Below are positions 18,144 through 25,514 of a stretch of 43,463 nucleotides of DNA, piece after piece. The notes beneath the pieces were generated by a model that was not told the DNA's origin, ran no database searches, and worked only from the letters and a program-made list of their open reading frames with translations. The DNA is from Bacteroidota bacterium (GTDB taxonomy: Bacteria > Bacteroidota > Bacteroidia > Palsa-965): positions 1 to 43,463 of the forward strand of contig JABDAO010000014.1 in assembly GCA_013289095.1 (NCBI GenBank), read 5' to 3'. Numbering within the stretch: position 1 is the first letter of the stretch; every line of letters begins with the position of its first letter. A program made the position numbers and the translations under genes.

Positions 18144-18177
18144 AAAGCTCAAAACCATACTAGTTCTGGGCTTTTTT
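18143..18177 (+). terminator. Intrinsic terminator of the Fic gene
   Basis: AAAAGCTCA and TGGGCTTTT pair with one G-T wobble across a 15-nt loop, ending in a run of six T, directly after the Fic stop codon. Confidence 0.6.
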
Positions 18178-18250
18178 GTTCTTCTTATGTTGATGCTTTT
18201 GAATCGGTTCTTTGAATTTTTAAAATGTGTTTGGGCAATAGGATTAACCC

Positions 18251-18320
18251 CTTCCAAACATTCCCTCCGCCTGAGGTGGAGAGGGACAGGTCTATAAAGT
18301 GGGGTTATTAGAGATACCCT
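18251..18320 (+). repeat. Copy of a dispersed MITE/REP-like element, overlapping the glutaminyl cyclase 3' end
   Basis: CTTCCAAACATTCCCTCCGC, a GGTGGAGAGGG arm, then GGGGTTATTAGAGATACCCT match the element at 36674-36768. The end of the repeat supplies the last codons (ISNNPTL) and stop of the neighbouring gene. Confidence 0.6.
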
Positions 18321-19161
18321 TAATCTTTATTTCATAAACCTTTGGCCATAATTTACCCGTTACATAAACCAGGTTGGAAATGGAGTCATAAGCAATGCCA
18401 TTCATTTCGAGAGAACCTGGAAATATGGTTTTTGAATCCTCGGCAAGCGCACTTAAATCAAGTTTTGCGATGACCATTCCTGTCATCGGATCTATTTTTA
18501 CAATGGTGTTGGTTGTCCATAGATTGGCATAAATATACCCGTTGATGAATTCCAGTTCATTCAGATAGTCTTCGGCATAACCATTTTCAGAAACAGGAAT
18601 TGTTTTGACTACCTGAAGATTTTCTGGATCCCAGTATGTCAATGCATTCGAGCCATCGCTCATGATCAGATTTTTTCCATCTGTAGTAAGGCCCCAGCCT
18701 TCCTTATTCAAAAAAGTGAACGCTTTTAATTTTTTGAAAGTCGTTGCATCATAGATAAAGCCGACTTTTGTTTTATAGGTTAGTTGATAGACTTTACCAT
18801 TCAGGAATGCAATCCCCTCGCCAAAATACTGGTTTCGGTCTAACATCGCTTTTACTTTTATCTTACTTGTTTTCAGATCAACTGAACCGAACAATGATTT
18901 GGTTTGAGGTAAGTTATCTGGCGCCCCTGTGCTCTCATACAACTCGTGATGATGAAACACCAAACCTTCTGTAAACGCGGTGGTATCATGCGGAAAGGAA
19001 TGAATCAATGAATAGCTAAGAATCGCAACCGGCTTTTGGACCAAGAGGAGATTTTTACCTGCTTCTGACCTATTACCGGTAGTGTTGCAGGTCATCAAAA
19101 ACAGGGCAACAAAAAAAGTGTAACCTGCCTCTCTCCAGCTTTGGACTCTTCGCTTTGACAT
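18292..19161 (-). CDS. Glutaminyl-peptide cyclotransferase, lipoprotein form
   Basis: The 289-residue protein has a signal peptide with lipobox LMTC (Cys25). The rest matches the bacterial/plant-type glutamine cyclotransferase five-bladed propeller: FPHDTTAFTEGLVF, LYESTGAP, YFGEGIAFLNGKVYQLTYK, EGWGLTTDGKNLIMSDGS, YLNELEFINGYIYANLW and LNGIAYD-type blade motifs (here EMNGIAYDSISN). It converts N-terminal glutamine to pyroglutamate on exported proteins or peptides. In Bacteroidota this matters because many exported proteins begin with Gln after signal cleavage. The last seven residues are contributed by a dispersed repeat, so the C-terminus may have been altered recently. Confidence 0.9.
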   Translation of the reverse strand: MSKRRVQSWREAGYTFFVALFLMTCNTTGNRSEAGKNLLLVQKPVAILSYSLIHSFPHDTTAFTEGLVFHHHELYESTGAPDNLPQTKSLFGSVDLKTSKIKVKAMLDRNQYFGEGIAFLNGKVYQLTYKTKVGFIYDATTFKKLKAFTFLNKEGWGLTTDGKNLIMSDGSNALTYWDPENLQVVKTIPVSENGYAEDYLNELEFINGYIYANLWTTNTIVKIDPMTGMVIAKLDLSALAEDSKTIFPGSLEMNGIAYDSISNLVYVTGKLWPKVYEIKIKGISNNPTL

Positions 19162-19216
19162 TTCATTTAAATAACAGTAGTTTCGAATAGGCCTTGCTTA
19201 CTTGAAGGGGGGCGAT

Positions 19217-19648
19217 TTAAATAAAACGTGTCTCATGGCCAAGACAGTTTCTATATTCCTCATCCGTCACCGGAGCCAGCCATTTTACCGCACCGGCTTC
19301 AGTTGTATTTGTTATTGCAATATGACTGAAGCTGGAATCACTCGCTGCACCATGCCAGTGTTCAAGTTGTGATGGGATGACAATTACATCGCCTTTGGTA
19401 ATTACGCGTGCCGTCTTGCCTTTTTCCTGGTAAAAACCGGTGCCGGAGGTAATGAGCAAAATCTGACCTGCCGGATGCGTATGCCAGTTGGTTCTGCTGC
19501 CAGGCTCGAAGACTACATTGCCTATGGTAAACGTTCCGGTTTCGTCTTTTGGAACCAACACATTCAACAAGGCTGTGCCGGTAAAATAGTCGGGCGAAGT
19601 TTTTTCGCCAGGGGCGAAGATGGAGTCCTGAATTTCGGATGTTTTCAT
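19217..19648 (-). CDS. Single-domain cupin, quercetin-dioxygenase-like
   Basis: ATG 19648 gives 143 residues, the usual length of this family; the frame extends upstream only by a non-family stretch. Metal-binding cupin motifs are visible: NWHTHPAGQILLITSGTGFYQE (motif 1) and GDVIVIPSQLEHWHGAASD (motif 2). The end (KWLAPVTDEEY) matches cupins often found with carboxymuconolactone decarboxylase-like or oxidoreductase genes. No such partner is adjacent here; the next genes are the cyclotransferase and the glycosylase. The reaction cannot be told. Confidence 0.85.
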   Translation of the reverse strand: MKTSEIQDSIFAPGEKTSPDYFTGTALLNVLVPKDETGTFTIGNVVFEPGSRTNWHTHPAGQILLITSGTGFYQEKGKTARVITKGDVIVIPSQLEHWHGAASDSSFSHIAITNTTEAGAVKWLAPVTDEEYRNCLGHETRFI

Positions 19649-19712
19649 GAGTAGCTGATTTTTAAATACAGGGGTTACACAAAGCAATGAAGTGCGGTTC
19701 TTTTGCCGGCTG

Positions 19713-20264
19713 CTATTTCACTTTTAGCCACATAGGCTTAGCCTTCAACACACTTTTGTGTATTTTGCAGTCCTCAGAATGAGCCCCGCTGAGATAACCA
19801 ATGCTCATCAAGAACTCATTTACAATCTCCCCGCCGGTAAATTTGAATGTTTTTTTGAAAAGTTTGACCCATTCTTCCTTTGTTTTAGGGTGGTGGTTCT
19901 CCAGCCATTTTTGAAATGAACCGTATTCTTTCTGGAGTTGCAGAATCGTCTTGGCGTTTTCTATGGCGGCATTTACTTTTAACCGGTTGCGGATAATGCC
20001 GGCATCAGCTAAGAGCCGTTTCCTGTCAGCATCCGTATAAGCCGCAACCTTTTTAATATTGAAGTTGTGATAGGCCTTTCTGAATGTGCTTTCCTTTTTC
20101 AAAATGGTCTCCCAGCTCAATCCTGCCTGATTGATTTCCAGAACGAGCCGGCAAAACAATTCATTGTCATCATGAATTGGGAAACCATATAGTTTGTCGT
20201 GATACGCTTTATGCAAAGCCTTTCTATCTTCAGGCATGTATTCAATGGCACTGCAATATGACAT
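19713..20264 (-). CDS. tag: DNA-3-methyladenine glycosylase I (Tag family)
   Basis: The 183-residue length and motifs fit Tag: Cys4, the YHDKLYG-type substrate motif containing His22, LVLEINQAGLSWETILKK with the helix-hairpin region, IIRNRLKVNAAIENAK, and GYLSGAHSEDC with His162 and Cys166. Cys4, His22, His162 and Cys166 correspond to the zinc-snap ligands of the E. coli enzyme. The enzyme removes 3-methyladenine from alkylated DNA. The gene is monocistronic or follows a poorly defined promoter; no ada or alkB gene is nearby. Confidence 0.9.
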   Translation of the reverse strand: MSYCSAIEYMPEDRKALHKAYHDKLYGFPIHDDNELFCRLVLEINQAGLSWETILKKESTFRKAYHNFNIKKVAAYTDADRKRLLADAGIIRNRLKVNAAIENAKTILQLQKEYGSFQKWLENHHPKTKEEWVKLFKKTFKFTGGEIVNEFLMSIGYLSGAHSEDCKIHKSVLKAKPMWLKVK

Positions 20265-20649
20265 GGTTATCAGTTAAATGAGGATTTTATTTTTCAAAAG
20301 GCAACGCTAATCTAGCGTAATTTCTTCAGGTTCTGTCTGTAAATCAGGGTAGAATCGCTTCAACGTGATGAGTTATCTAATCCGGAGTATCAGAATGCAT
20401 TGCTGCAAGCGAATCCAACCTGGTGACTAAAACACAATAAATAGCTAATGGCCTTTATTGAAAAGCGATTAATTCTGTTTGGCCAGGACGATAGGGAACA
20501 TCTCAGCCAGGGGATGCTAATTGCATAAGCTGTTTGGCGGTTTCCATTTTGAATCCTGCAATACTGGCTAAGCTACATTAATTGTCAATCATGTGTTATA
20601 AAGAGCAGATTTTTCTTTCGTCATTCTTTGCTCGCGATTAGATATAGTC
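20265..20649. other. Intergenic region without a gene
   Basis: No coding frame, repeat or strong hairpin is recognised between the glycosylase and the nuclease-like gene. Confidence 0.45.
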
Positions 20650-21195
20650 TTAAACAGGAATCTTTCTGTCGACCTTTAATAGCATGCCCGTTTCGTCTTT
20701 GACTTTCTGAATGTGGATCAGATTACTGGTAACAGCTAATGGAACCTGCTTATTGCATACATAAGCTTCAGTTATAACAAACTTGGTGACATCATAATTC
20801 GCTTTAAAAACCAGATAGGTTGAAATCAACTGGTCTCTCCCTTTACGAATCCAGCCATTGCTCCCTCGATCTTTTAACTCAACAAAGGTTAACTTATTTC
20901 CATTGATGAGTACTCCATCGCATCGACTCTCAGGCTCACCGTTGGGACGCAGTATTGGGACACAGGCATCAATCGCCTTAAAAATTATTTCTTTGGCATC
21001 AGGATTATCAACTTTTGCAACCCACTTCGATTTGTTGAGCAGGTCCATATCCATATAAGCAGGTAATGTGGGAGGAGGTGGGTCATCGCATAGACCGAAT
21101 TCAAGATTGGATGTGCTATTTTTGCAGACTACTCCGGGAATTTTACAATTACCATTTGCGGCGGTACATGGAGCGGTAAAAAAATCTATTGGCAT
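20650..21195 (-). CDS. Putative PD-(D/E)xK-type nuclease, partner of the upstream ATPase
   Basis: The 181-residue protein overlaps the end of the ATPase gene by 10 bp, so the two are translated together. The N-terminal ~40 residues contain five cysteines, including spacings suggestive of a metal-binding knuckle (APCTAANGNCKIPGVVC), followed by DDPPPPTLP. The core contains RCDGVLINGNKLTFVELKDR (about 91-110): an Asp, a beta strand and ELK, the pattern of a PD-(D/E)xK nuclease active site, then a Gln in a helix (GRDQLIST). I did not recognise a named family; restriction-like DNA or RNA cleavage is an inference. Confidence 0.7.
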   Translation of the reverse strand: MPIDFFTAPCTAANGNCKIPGVVCKNSTSNLEFGLCDDPPPPTLPAYMDMDLLNKSKWVAKVDNPDAKEIIFKAIDACVPILRPNGEPESRCDGVLINGNKLTFVELKDRGSNGWIRKGRDQLISTYLVFKANYDVTKFVITEAYVCNKQVPLAVTSNLIHIQKVKDETGMLLKVDRKIPV

Positions 21196-22466
21196 AAGTC
21201 TTCAATCTCTAAAAGGTTTGCAAACAATTCATTGCTCTCAGCCATTCTTTCATTAAGGTAATTTTCATCGGAAGGAAGCTTCTCGTAATCTTCGAGTTTA
21301 ATAATACTTCCGGCTTCATCCAATTCATAAATCACCCAGTCATTCGGATTTACCGTTGAAACAACCGGAACTATTTCATTAAGTTTAACACTTAATTCAG
21401 CCTTCTTATTTGATGATTCAATTTTAGCGGAAACCGAAAATGCTTTAACAGCTAATGTCAAATAGTTAATGATATAGGGGCTGTGAGTTGTCAGGATGAG
21501 TTTATTTCCCTCGTTAATATTATTAAACTCAAGCAAACTATTAAGCATGTGCTGTTGGGAGCTTGGGAATAAATTTTGCTCCGGTTCTTCAACAATATTG
21601 ATAAATGCTGTCTTATTGAATTGAGTAGACAAAGCCGAAAGAGCTGCTCTCTTTTGTTCATCAGTGAAGCTATCGTCTGACCAAATGGCCTTCACTCCCT
21701 TCTTAAAGCGATCTAATTCATCACTACTCATGGGCTCTTTATTCTCAGTTTGACGCTTCACAGAATTGGCAAGAAACCAGGAAACTAAATACAAAGGAAC
21801 AATGGATTGAAAGCCACTGGAAGCTTCTGTTAATCGAACTTTATAATCTTTTCCTTTTACATGAAGTATGTCGTTTGATTTGTCATATTCCAGGTCAGTA
21901 TCATTTATTGGCAGCTTTAATCCTCTTTTTATTTCATTTTTGGCATTGTCAAATTCCGTTAAAAACTCAACTAATGAATCCGAAGAAAATTTCAATAGTT
22001 TGGGACTCTTTATTGTACTTATAAAATTTCTCTCCGCAGGAACATACATAATTTGAGGAAGAGGGTAAGCACCTTTATGACTTTCTTCTATAGATAGATT
22101 ACCATGGAGATAGATTATGGTATATGAATCACCTTTATATTCGATTTCTGCATTATCTTTTCCTTCGATATCTTCAAAATAGTTTGCAAGTTTGTGATAC
22201 TCGCAATAATTATTTTTGAATTTACCTTTTCGAGTGAACCATTTAATATCATAGTCTCCCCTAGTAAGAGCTTTTTCAATCCAACTAAAAGATGAAATCA
22301 GTTTTGCAACCGTACTTTTTCCGGAACCTTGATTACCAATAAATATGGTAACTTTCTTAATGTCCATCCACCCATCATTTTCCTGATGGCCGTTCTTAAT
22401 TGGGCCAAAATTCTTTATCCTTATTTTACTCATATTTTCTTTAGTTGAATAGCCAAATTTAGGCAT
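21186..22466 (-). CDS. ABC/OLD-like AAA ATPase of a two-gene defence-type module
   Basis: The 426-residue protein has Walker A IFIGNQGSGKSTVAKLI, a signature-like EASSGFQSIVPLY (about 215-228), Walker B FINIVEEPEQNLFPSSQQ and the switch histidine ILTTHSPYIINYL, the arrangement of AAA_15/AAA_21 ATPases in OLD, Septu, PARIS and retron defence systems. An insert separates the two halves of the ATPase. The next gene overlaps by 10 bp and encodes the likely nuclease. An internal ATG at residue 12 (MSKIRIKNFGPIKNG) is the more typical start of this family and may be the true one. The pair most plausibly senses phage and triggers cleavage. Confidence 0.85.
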   Translation of the reverse strand: MPKFGYSTKENMSKIRIKNFGPIKNGHQENDGWMDIKKVTIFIGNQGSGKSTVAKLISSFSWIEKALTRGDYDIKWFTRKGKFKNNYCEYHKLANYFEDIEGKDNAEIEYKGDSYTIIYLHGNLSIEESHKGAYPLPQIMYVPAERNFISTIKSPKLLKFSSDSLVEFLTEFDNAKNEIKRGLKLPINDTDLEYDKSNDILHVKGKDYKVRLTEASSGFQSIVPLYLVSWFLANSVKRQTENKEPMSSDELDRFKKGVKAIWSDDSFTDEQKRAALSALSTQFNKTAFINIVEEPEQNLFPSSQQHMLNSLLEFNNINEGNKLILTTHSPYIINYLTLAVKAFSVSAKIESSNKKAELSVKLNEIVPVVSTVNPNDWVIYELDEAGSIIKLEDYEKLPSDENYLNERMAESNELFANLLEIEDLCQ

Positions 22467-22595
22467 AATATCCTTATATAGAGGATTCTAGGTTGGGTTC
22501 GTTCAGTAATCTCCCAATTCAATGGATACCAATTGCTAAGAACTGTAGGGGGAACCGTGACTTTCTTCAATATTGAATAAGGTATAGATTTTGAG

Positions 22596-22994
22596 TCAAA
22601 TGAGCCTTTCCTCTAGCAGGTCCTTCCAGCTAACAAAACCCTTCCGCTCGTCCGTATAATTGTGAACAATCCGGCTGAAACTTCGGGTTTGGCTGCTTAA
22701 AAACTGTTGCCGGCCTTCCGCTCTTATCGTTCCAATTTCGGCATCGATCTTTTTTAATTTTGTTTTTAAAGCGGGCAAATTCTTTTCGACATGCCAAACA
22801 TAAGTCGCTTCTTCTGTATCCAGGATTTCCCAGACTATATGATATTGCTGTTTCCCGCTGAGAAGGAAAATGAAAGAAAACGGGAGCAAAACAAAACGAA
22901 GCTTGAGGAGGCTACTCTGTGCATTTGAGGCAAATAAACGAGTTGTGAAACATTTCTGCTTCAACCCAACTCCAATTGGCTCCAATTGTAGCAT
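22596..22994 (-). CDS. Truncated protein of unknown family
   Basis: A stop lies just upstream in frame, so this 132-residue frame starts at ATG 22994. The first ~35 residues look non-native. From about residue 40 the protein looks genuine: LSGKQQYHIVWEILDTEEATYVWH, a charged helix, and NYTDERKGFVSWKDLLEERL. It reads as the C-terminal domain of a longer protein whose front was lost, consistent with its place at the edge of an integration site. Confidence 0.45.
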   Translation of the reverse strand: MLQLEPIGVGLKQKCFTTRLFASNAQSSLLKLRFVLLPFSFIFLLSGKQQYHIVWEILDTEEATYVWHVEKNLPALKTKLKKIDAEIGTIRAEGRQQFLSSQTRSFSRIVHNYTDERKGFVSWKDLLEERLI

Positions 22995-23056
22995 GGAAGA
23001 GGGCTAAAACGGCAAAAACCGCTTGATTTTGCTTAAGAGTGGGACAGTGTGAGTGT

Positions 23057-23121
23057 CAGAGTGAGAGTGAAGAAAAAAACAGAGTAAGTTTAAACGCTCT
23101 TCGCGCTCACTCTCACTCTGT
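23057..23121. terminator. Terminator, probably the original one of tRNA-Arg
   Basis: CAGAGTGAGAGTGA (23057-23070) and its perfect complement (23107-23120) form a 14-bp stem followed by T5 on the plus strand. On the minus strand ACAGAGT and ACTCTGT pair and are followed by six T (23078 down to 23073). The structure begins 4 nt from the tRNA 3'-end fragment at 23125. Confidence 0.65.
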
Positions 23122-23124
23122 TTT

Positions 23125-23138
23125 TGTGGCTCCGGCGG
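23125..23138. repeat. Outer left attachment site (tRNA-Arg 3'-end fragment)
   Basis: TGTGGCTCCGGCGG is identical to 33079-33092, the 3' end of tRNA-Arg(CCU) plus two bases, and the similarity continues with one gap (AAT.GGAAC against GAATCGAAC). This is the expected left att copy of an element integrated at the tRNA. Confidence 0.75.
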
Positions 23139-23223
23139 AATGGGAACTATTACCCACAATGAATCCGAATGACACAGAGTTACCCTGAGGGTGCTTCAAG
23201 AACAATACGAGATGTTCCCATTC
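23138..23223. repeat. 10-bp inverted repeat at the left end of the island
   Basis: GAATGGGAAC (23138-23147) and GTTCCCATTC (23214-23223) are perfect inverted copies with a 66-bp spacer, just inside the left attachment site. They could be arm-type recombinase sites. Confidence 0.4.
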
Positions 23224-23238
23224 GGGGAAACAAGGGGT

Positions 23239-23324
23239 CATATAGTACCCTTTCTGTTCCAGTAGGGTTCCAGTTAGGCCCAAATTGTTGGGTGCTCAAA
23301 AGGCTGATTTACGAGGCAATATCA
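23239..23324 (+). repeat. Element terminus, copy 1
   Basis: CATATAGTACCC, then GTTCCAGTAGGGTTCCAGT (23256-23274), then about 40 diverged bases ending GGCAATATCA (23315-23324). The same order occurs at 23885-23972. The last part appears to be a degraded copy of the 3' end of the 77-residue protein gene. Confidence 0.6.
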
Positions 23325-23400
23325 TTGATATATTGAAGATATTATCTCGCATCAGTGGTCGTATTCATTATATTTGACATTCATCCACAACAATGACACG

Positions 23401-23820
23401 ATGTTTGACGACAATGATGAAGAAACATTTTGGGATACTATCGGTTCTGACTCCTATGGCTTTCTTAAAGATAATTTCAAACAAATTGCATCCAAACTCG
23501 CAGCATTTTTAATTACCTATGTCTTAGGGGAAGACGAATTTGAAATAGGTCTTTTTAAGAACGGGAAAGTGGTTGGCTCAAACATTTGTTATAATCAATA
23601 TGACAGTGATAAGCAACTGGAACTGAGATTTACGAATCATTCCGAGTTTGAGTTATATGTTATGCTGTATGACGATGATGCTGGGAAATTAAGGGAGTTC
23701 CATTTTAAATTAATTGGCGAACATTTAAAAATCATTCCGGAAGGATTGAAACAAATGCTCATTGAATGCCAAAAGGAGGAGAAAGGCAGAATTGTATCTG
23801 CAAAGAGTATTATCAATTAA
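23401..23820 (+). CDS. Orphan acidic protein, island cargo
   Basis: I choose ATG 23401 (139 residues); upstream only a TTG is available. The product is acidic (DDNDEETFWDTIGSD start) with alternating beta-strand and charged segments, and no signal peptide, membrane helix or recognised motif. It stands alone between two copies of the same element terminus (23239 and 23885), so it may be the only cargo of an earlier insertion. A role as an anti-defence, immunity or defence gene is possible but not shown. Confidence 0.6.
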   Translation: MFDDNDEETFWDTIGSDSYGFLKDNFKQIASKLAAFLITYVLGEDEFEIGLFKNGKVVGSNICYNQYDSDKQLELRFTNHSEFELYVMLYDDDAGKLREFHFKLIGEHLKIIPEGLKQMLIECQKEEKGRIVSAKSIIN

Positions 23821-23884
23821 TACAACCTTTTCAACCTGAATACGAGTCACTAATCTGAAAACGTCTAGAAAATTCAGTCAAGTG

Positions 23885-23972
23885 CATATAGTACCCTTTT
23901 AGTTCCAGTAGGGTTCCAGTAAGTTCGAAAATTAAGGTTGGCGCAAAAAAGAGGTTTTTCCGGGCAATATCA
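23885..23972 (+). repeat. Element terminus, copy 2 (inner left attachment repeat)
   Basis: CATATAGTACCC is followed at 23902-23923 by a 22-bp block (GTTCCAGTAGG then GTTCCAGTAAG) identical to 32978-32999. The unit extends into the 3' end of the 77-residue protein gene (GGCAATATCA at 23963-23972). Confidence 0.7.
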
Positions 23973-24165
23973 CCGTTATGTGGTAATTCTTAAAGTATTC
24001 CTCCTGGCAAATTTCCTCAATTAATTTATGAGCTTGAAAAGTAGTTACACCAACTTCAATATGTTGTTCACCATCTCCATAGTCTACAACACCAAAACCG
24101 GTAATGCCTTCCATGTGTCCAATTCTTTGCTCTAGTTTTTCGGCAGCTTTTTCAATACTATCCAT
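23932..24165 (-). CDS. Small partner protein of the trypsin-like protease
   Basis: The 77-residue protein starts 1 nt after the protease stop codon. It has an N-terminal charged helix, then GITGFGVVDYGDGEQHIEVGV and a final ILPGKTSF: a beta-alpha-beta fold resembling the small N-terminal domain that some bacterial Nal1-like serine proteases carry in cis (V.GVG.G.......I.V.V). Here it is separate. It may be an inhibitor, chaperone or recognition subunit of the protease. Its 3' end lies within the element terminus. Confidence 0.7.
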   Translation of the reverse strand: MDSIEKAAEKLEQRIGHMEGITGFGVVDYGDGEQHIEVGVTTFQAHKLIEEICQEEYFKNYHITVILPGKTSFLRQP

Positions 24166-24166
24166 A

Positions 24167-25123
24167 TTATAAGTACCTCCATTCTTTTAATTTCTGAACT
24201 ACCAGCATTCCCGGATTGGCGAACGTCTGAAATTTGTTACCCGCGAATAATAGTCCGGCAAAACTATTATCATGAGTTGCCCGGATCATTGAGCCCGAAT
24301 CCCCACCTTGGCTAAAGCTCTGGCCGGGGGTCGTGCTAACAATGACTAATTGATCTTTAAACAATACAGGAGTTCCGTTATACTCGATGGTAATCCGATA
24401 GGAGTTAGAGACTACCTTACCCGTAGTAACTCCTGAAGTCGCGCCGAACTTCATAACGACCTCTTGCTTTTGGATGGCTCGTGTTTGGCAGGGGACGGGG
24501 TGCTTTGTTGGGTAGTACCCTTCTAGTTTAGCAACGGCGAGATCAAGATAGTTTGGAATGTCAGAATATAACGGCTGAAAATTCTCTAGCTGACCAATTC
24601 GATACTTTGCGTTCTCCATCGAATAAACGGTATCTCCGCGCAAGCCGCCGTTACTATCTGCCAAAACGTGATTATTTGAAAATATGCGAAAACTATCTCC
24701 TTCATACTTTGGGTACAGATATCCACCTAACGTACCGTAACTATTTCTTAGCGCAAGATTCTGATGGGCAATTTTCATTGCTTTCTCTGTCGAGGTAGAA
24801 TAAAAGGCACGGGCCCGAGGGACTCGCACAACAGAAACATATTGCGAACCAATTTGAAAGTAAGCTGCGATTCTTGCAGCCCAGTTTTGACAAGAAGAAT
24901 TATGGCAAATGACGGCCTCATCAAGTGAGACATGAAGAAAGCCGTCAAAGTGCATTCCGAAACCAAGGAGCGCCTTCTCATAATGGCAATCCTGATACTT
25001 TCCGGTGATCTGCCCCAATTCCAAATCAGTGCCTACTGCTTTACTGAAATGGTTTGAAGAACCGGAATGATTATTTGTGAGAATACCCTCCAAATAATTT
25101 TGAGCTCGTATTAGTCTATGCAT
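24167..25123 (-). CDS. Trypsin-like serine protease, Nal1-like
   Basis: Starting at ATG 25123 (318 residues) the protein contains a complete chymotrypsin-fold triad: NNHVLAD (His about 152), YLDLAVAKL (Asp about 194) and QGGDSGSMI (Ser about 276). KFGATSGVTTGKV is the second-barrel motif of Nal1/Ssy5-like proteases. The first ~130 residues form an additional domain with cysteines, without a signal peptide, so the protease is cytoplasmic. An alternative start at 25189 falls inside the operator TAACCATATACGGTTA and is less likely. The gene is divergent from an XRE regulator and followed by a small partner, an arrangement typical of tightly repressed effectors. Confidence 0.85.
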   Translation of the reverse strand: MHRLIRAQNYLEGILTNNHSGSSNHFSKAVGTDLELGQITGKYQDCHYEKALLGFGMHFDGFLHVSLDEAVICHNSSCQNWAARIAAYFQIGSQYVSVVRVPRARAFYSTSTEKAMKIAHQNLALRNSYGTLGGYLYPKYEGDSFRIFSNNHVLADSNGGLRGDTVYSMENAKYRIGQLENFQPLYSDIPNYLDLAVAKLEGYYPTKHPVPCQTRAIQKQEVVMKFGATSGVTTGKVVSNSYRITIEYNGTPVLFKDQLVIVSTTPGQSFSQGGDSGSMIRATHDNSFAGLLFAGNKFQTFANPGMLVVQKLKEWRYL

Positions 25124-25182
25124 GTGATTTTCTTTTTTTTGTAATACAGAGTGATTTTCAAAGTTAATCAAATACAACAAAC

Positions 25183-25198
25183 TAACCATATACGGTTA
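25183..25198. promoter_or_regulatory. Putative operator between the protease and XRE genes
   Basis: TAACCATATACGGTTA carries half-sites TAACC and GGTTA separated by 6 bp, midway between the divergent genes. It is the best candidate site for the XRE protein. Confidence 0.5.
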
Positions 25199-25238
25199 CT
25201 TCAGTTCATCAAAAAATATTGAGTTTGGCTTTATAAAG

Positions 25239-25487
25239 ATGAAAAAGCCAAAGCTCAATAAGCGGTTTGATAAGCAGTTCGGTGAATTTGTGCTGAAAAA
25301 ACGGCAAGAAAAGGGCTGGTCACAATCCGTTCTTGCGGATAAAGTTGAAAATAACTACCAAAATATCTCCAGATTAGAAAGGGGCGAAATTACACCGACA
25401 CTTTATTGGTGCTATAAGTTGGCAGAAGCATTTGAGATGGAATTGCCAGAACTGCTAACGGAGTTCGGGTTCAAAGCCAAGAAATAG
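25239..25487 (+). CDS. XRE-family helix-turn-helix regulator
   Basis: The 82-residue protein is almost entirely a Cro/CI-type domain: FGEFVLKKRQEKGWSQSVLADKVENNYQNISRLERGEITPTL, with a short C-terminal helix (ELLTEFGFKAKK). It has the size of restriction-modification controller and antitoxin-type regulators. It is divergently transcribed from the protease, with a palindromic operator between them, so it probably represses both the protease operon and itself. It converges with the McrC gene on the other side. Confidence 0.9.
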   Translation: MKKPKLNKRFDKQFGEFVLKKRQEKGWSQSVLADKVENNYQNISRLERGEITPTLYWCYKLAEAFEMELPELLTEFGFKAKK

Positions 25488-25514
25488 TTGTTTCACAACC
25501 CTCCGAGTGGAAAT

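Noticed and set aside
18142-18320. Continuation of a Fic operon into the cyclase gene
   Set aside because: The cyclase is on the opposite strand and an intrinsic terminator follows the Fic gene.
25124-25189. Longer start of the trypsin-like protease at 25189
   Set aside because: Its start codon lies within the palindrome TAACCATATACGGTTA, which is better explained as an operator.
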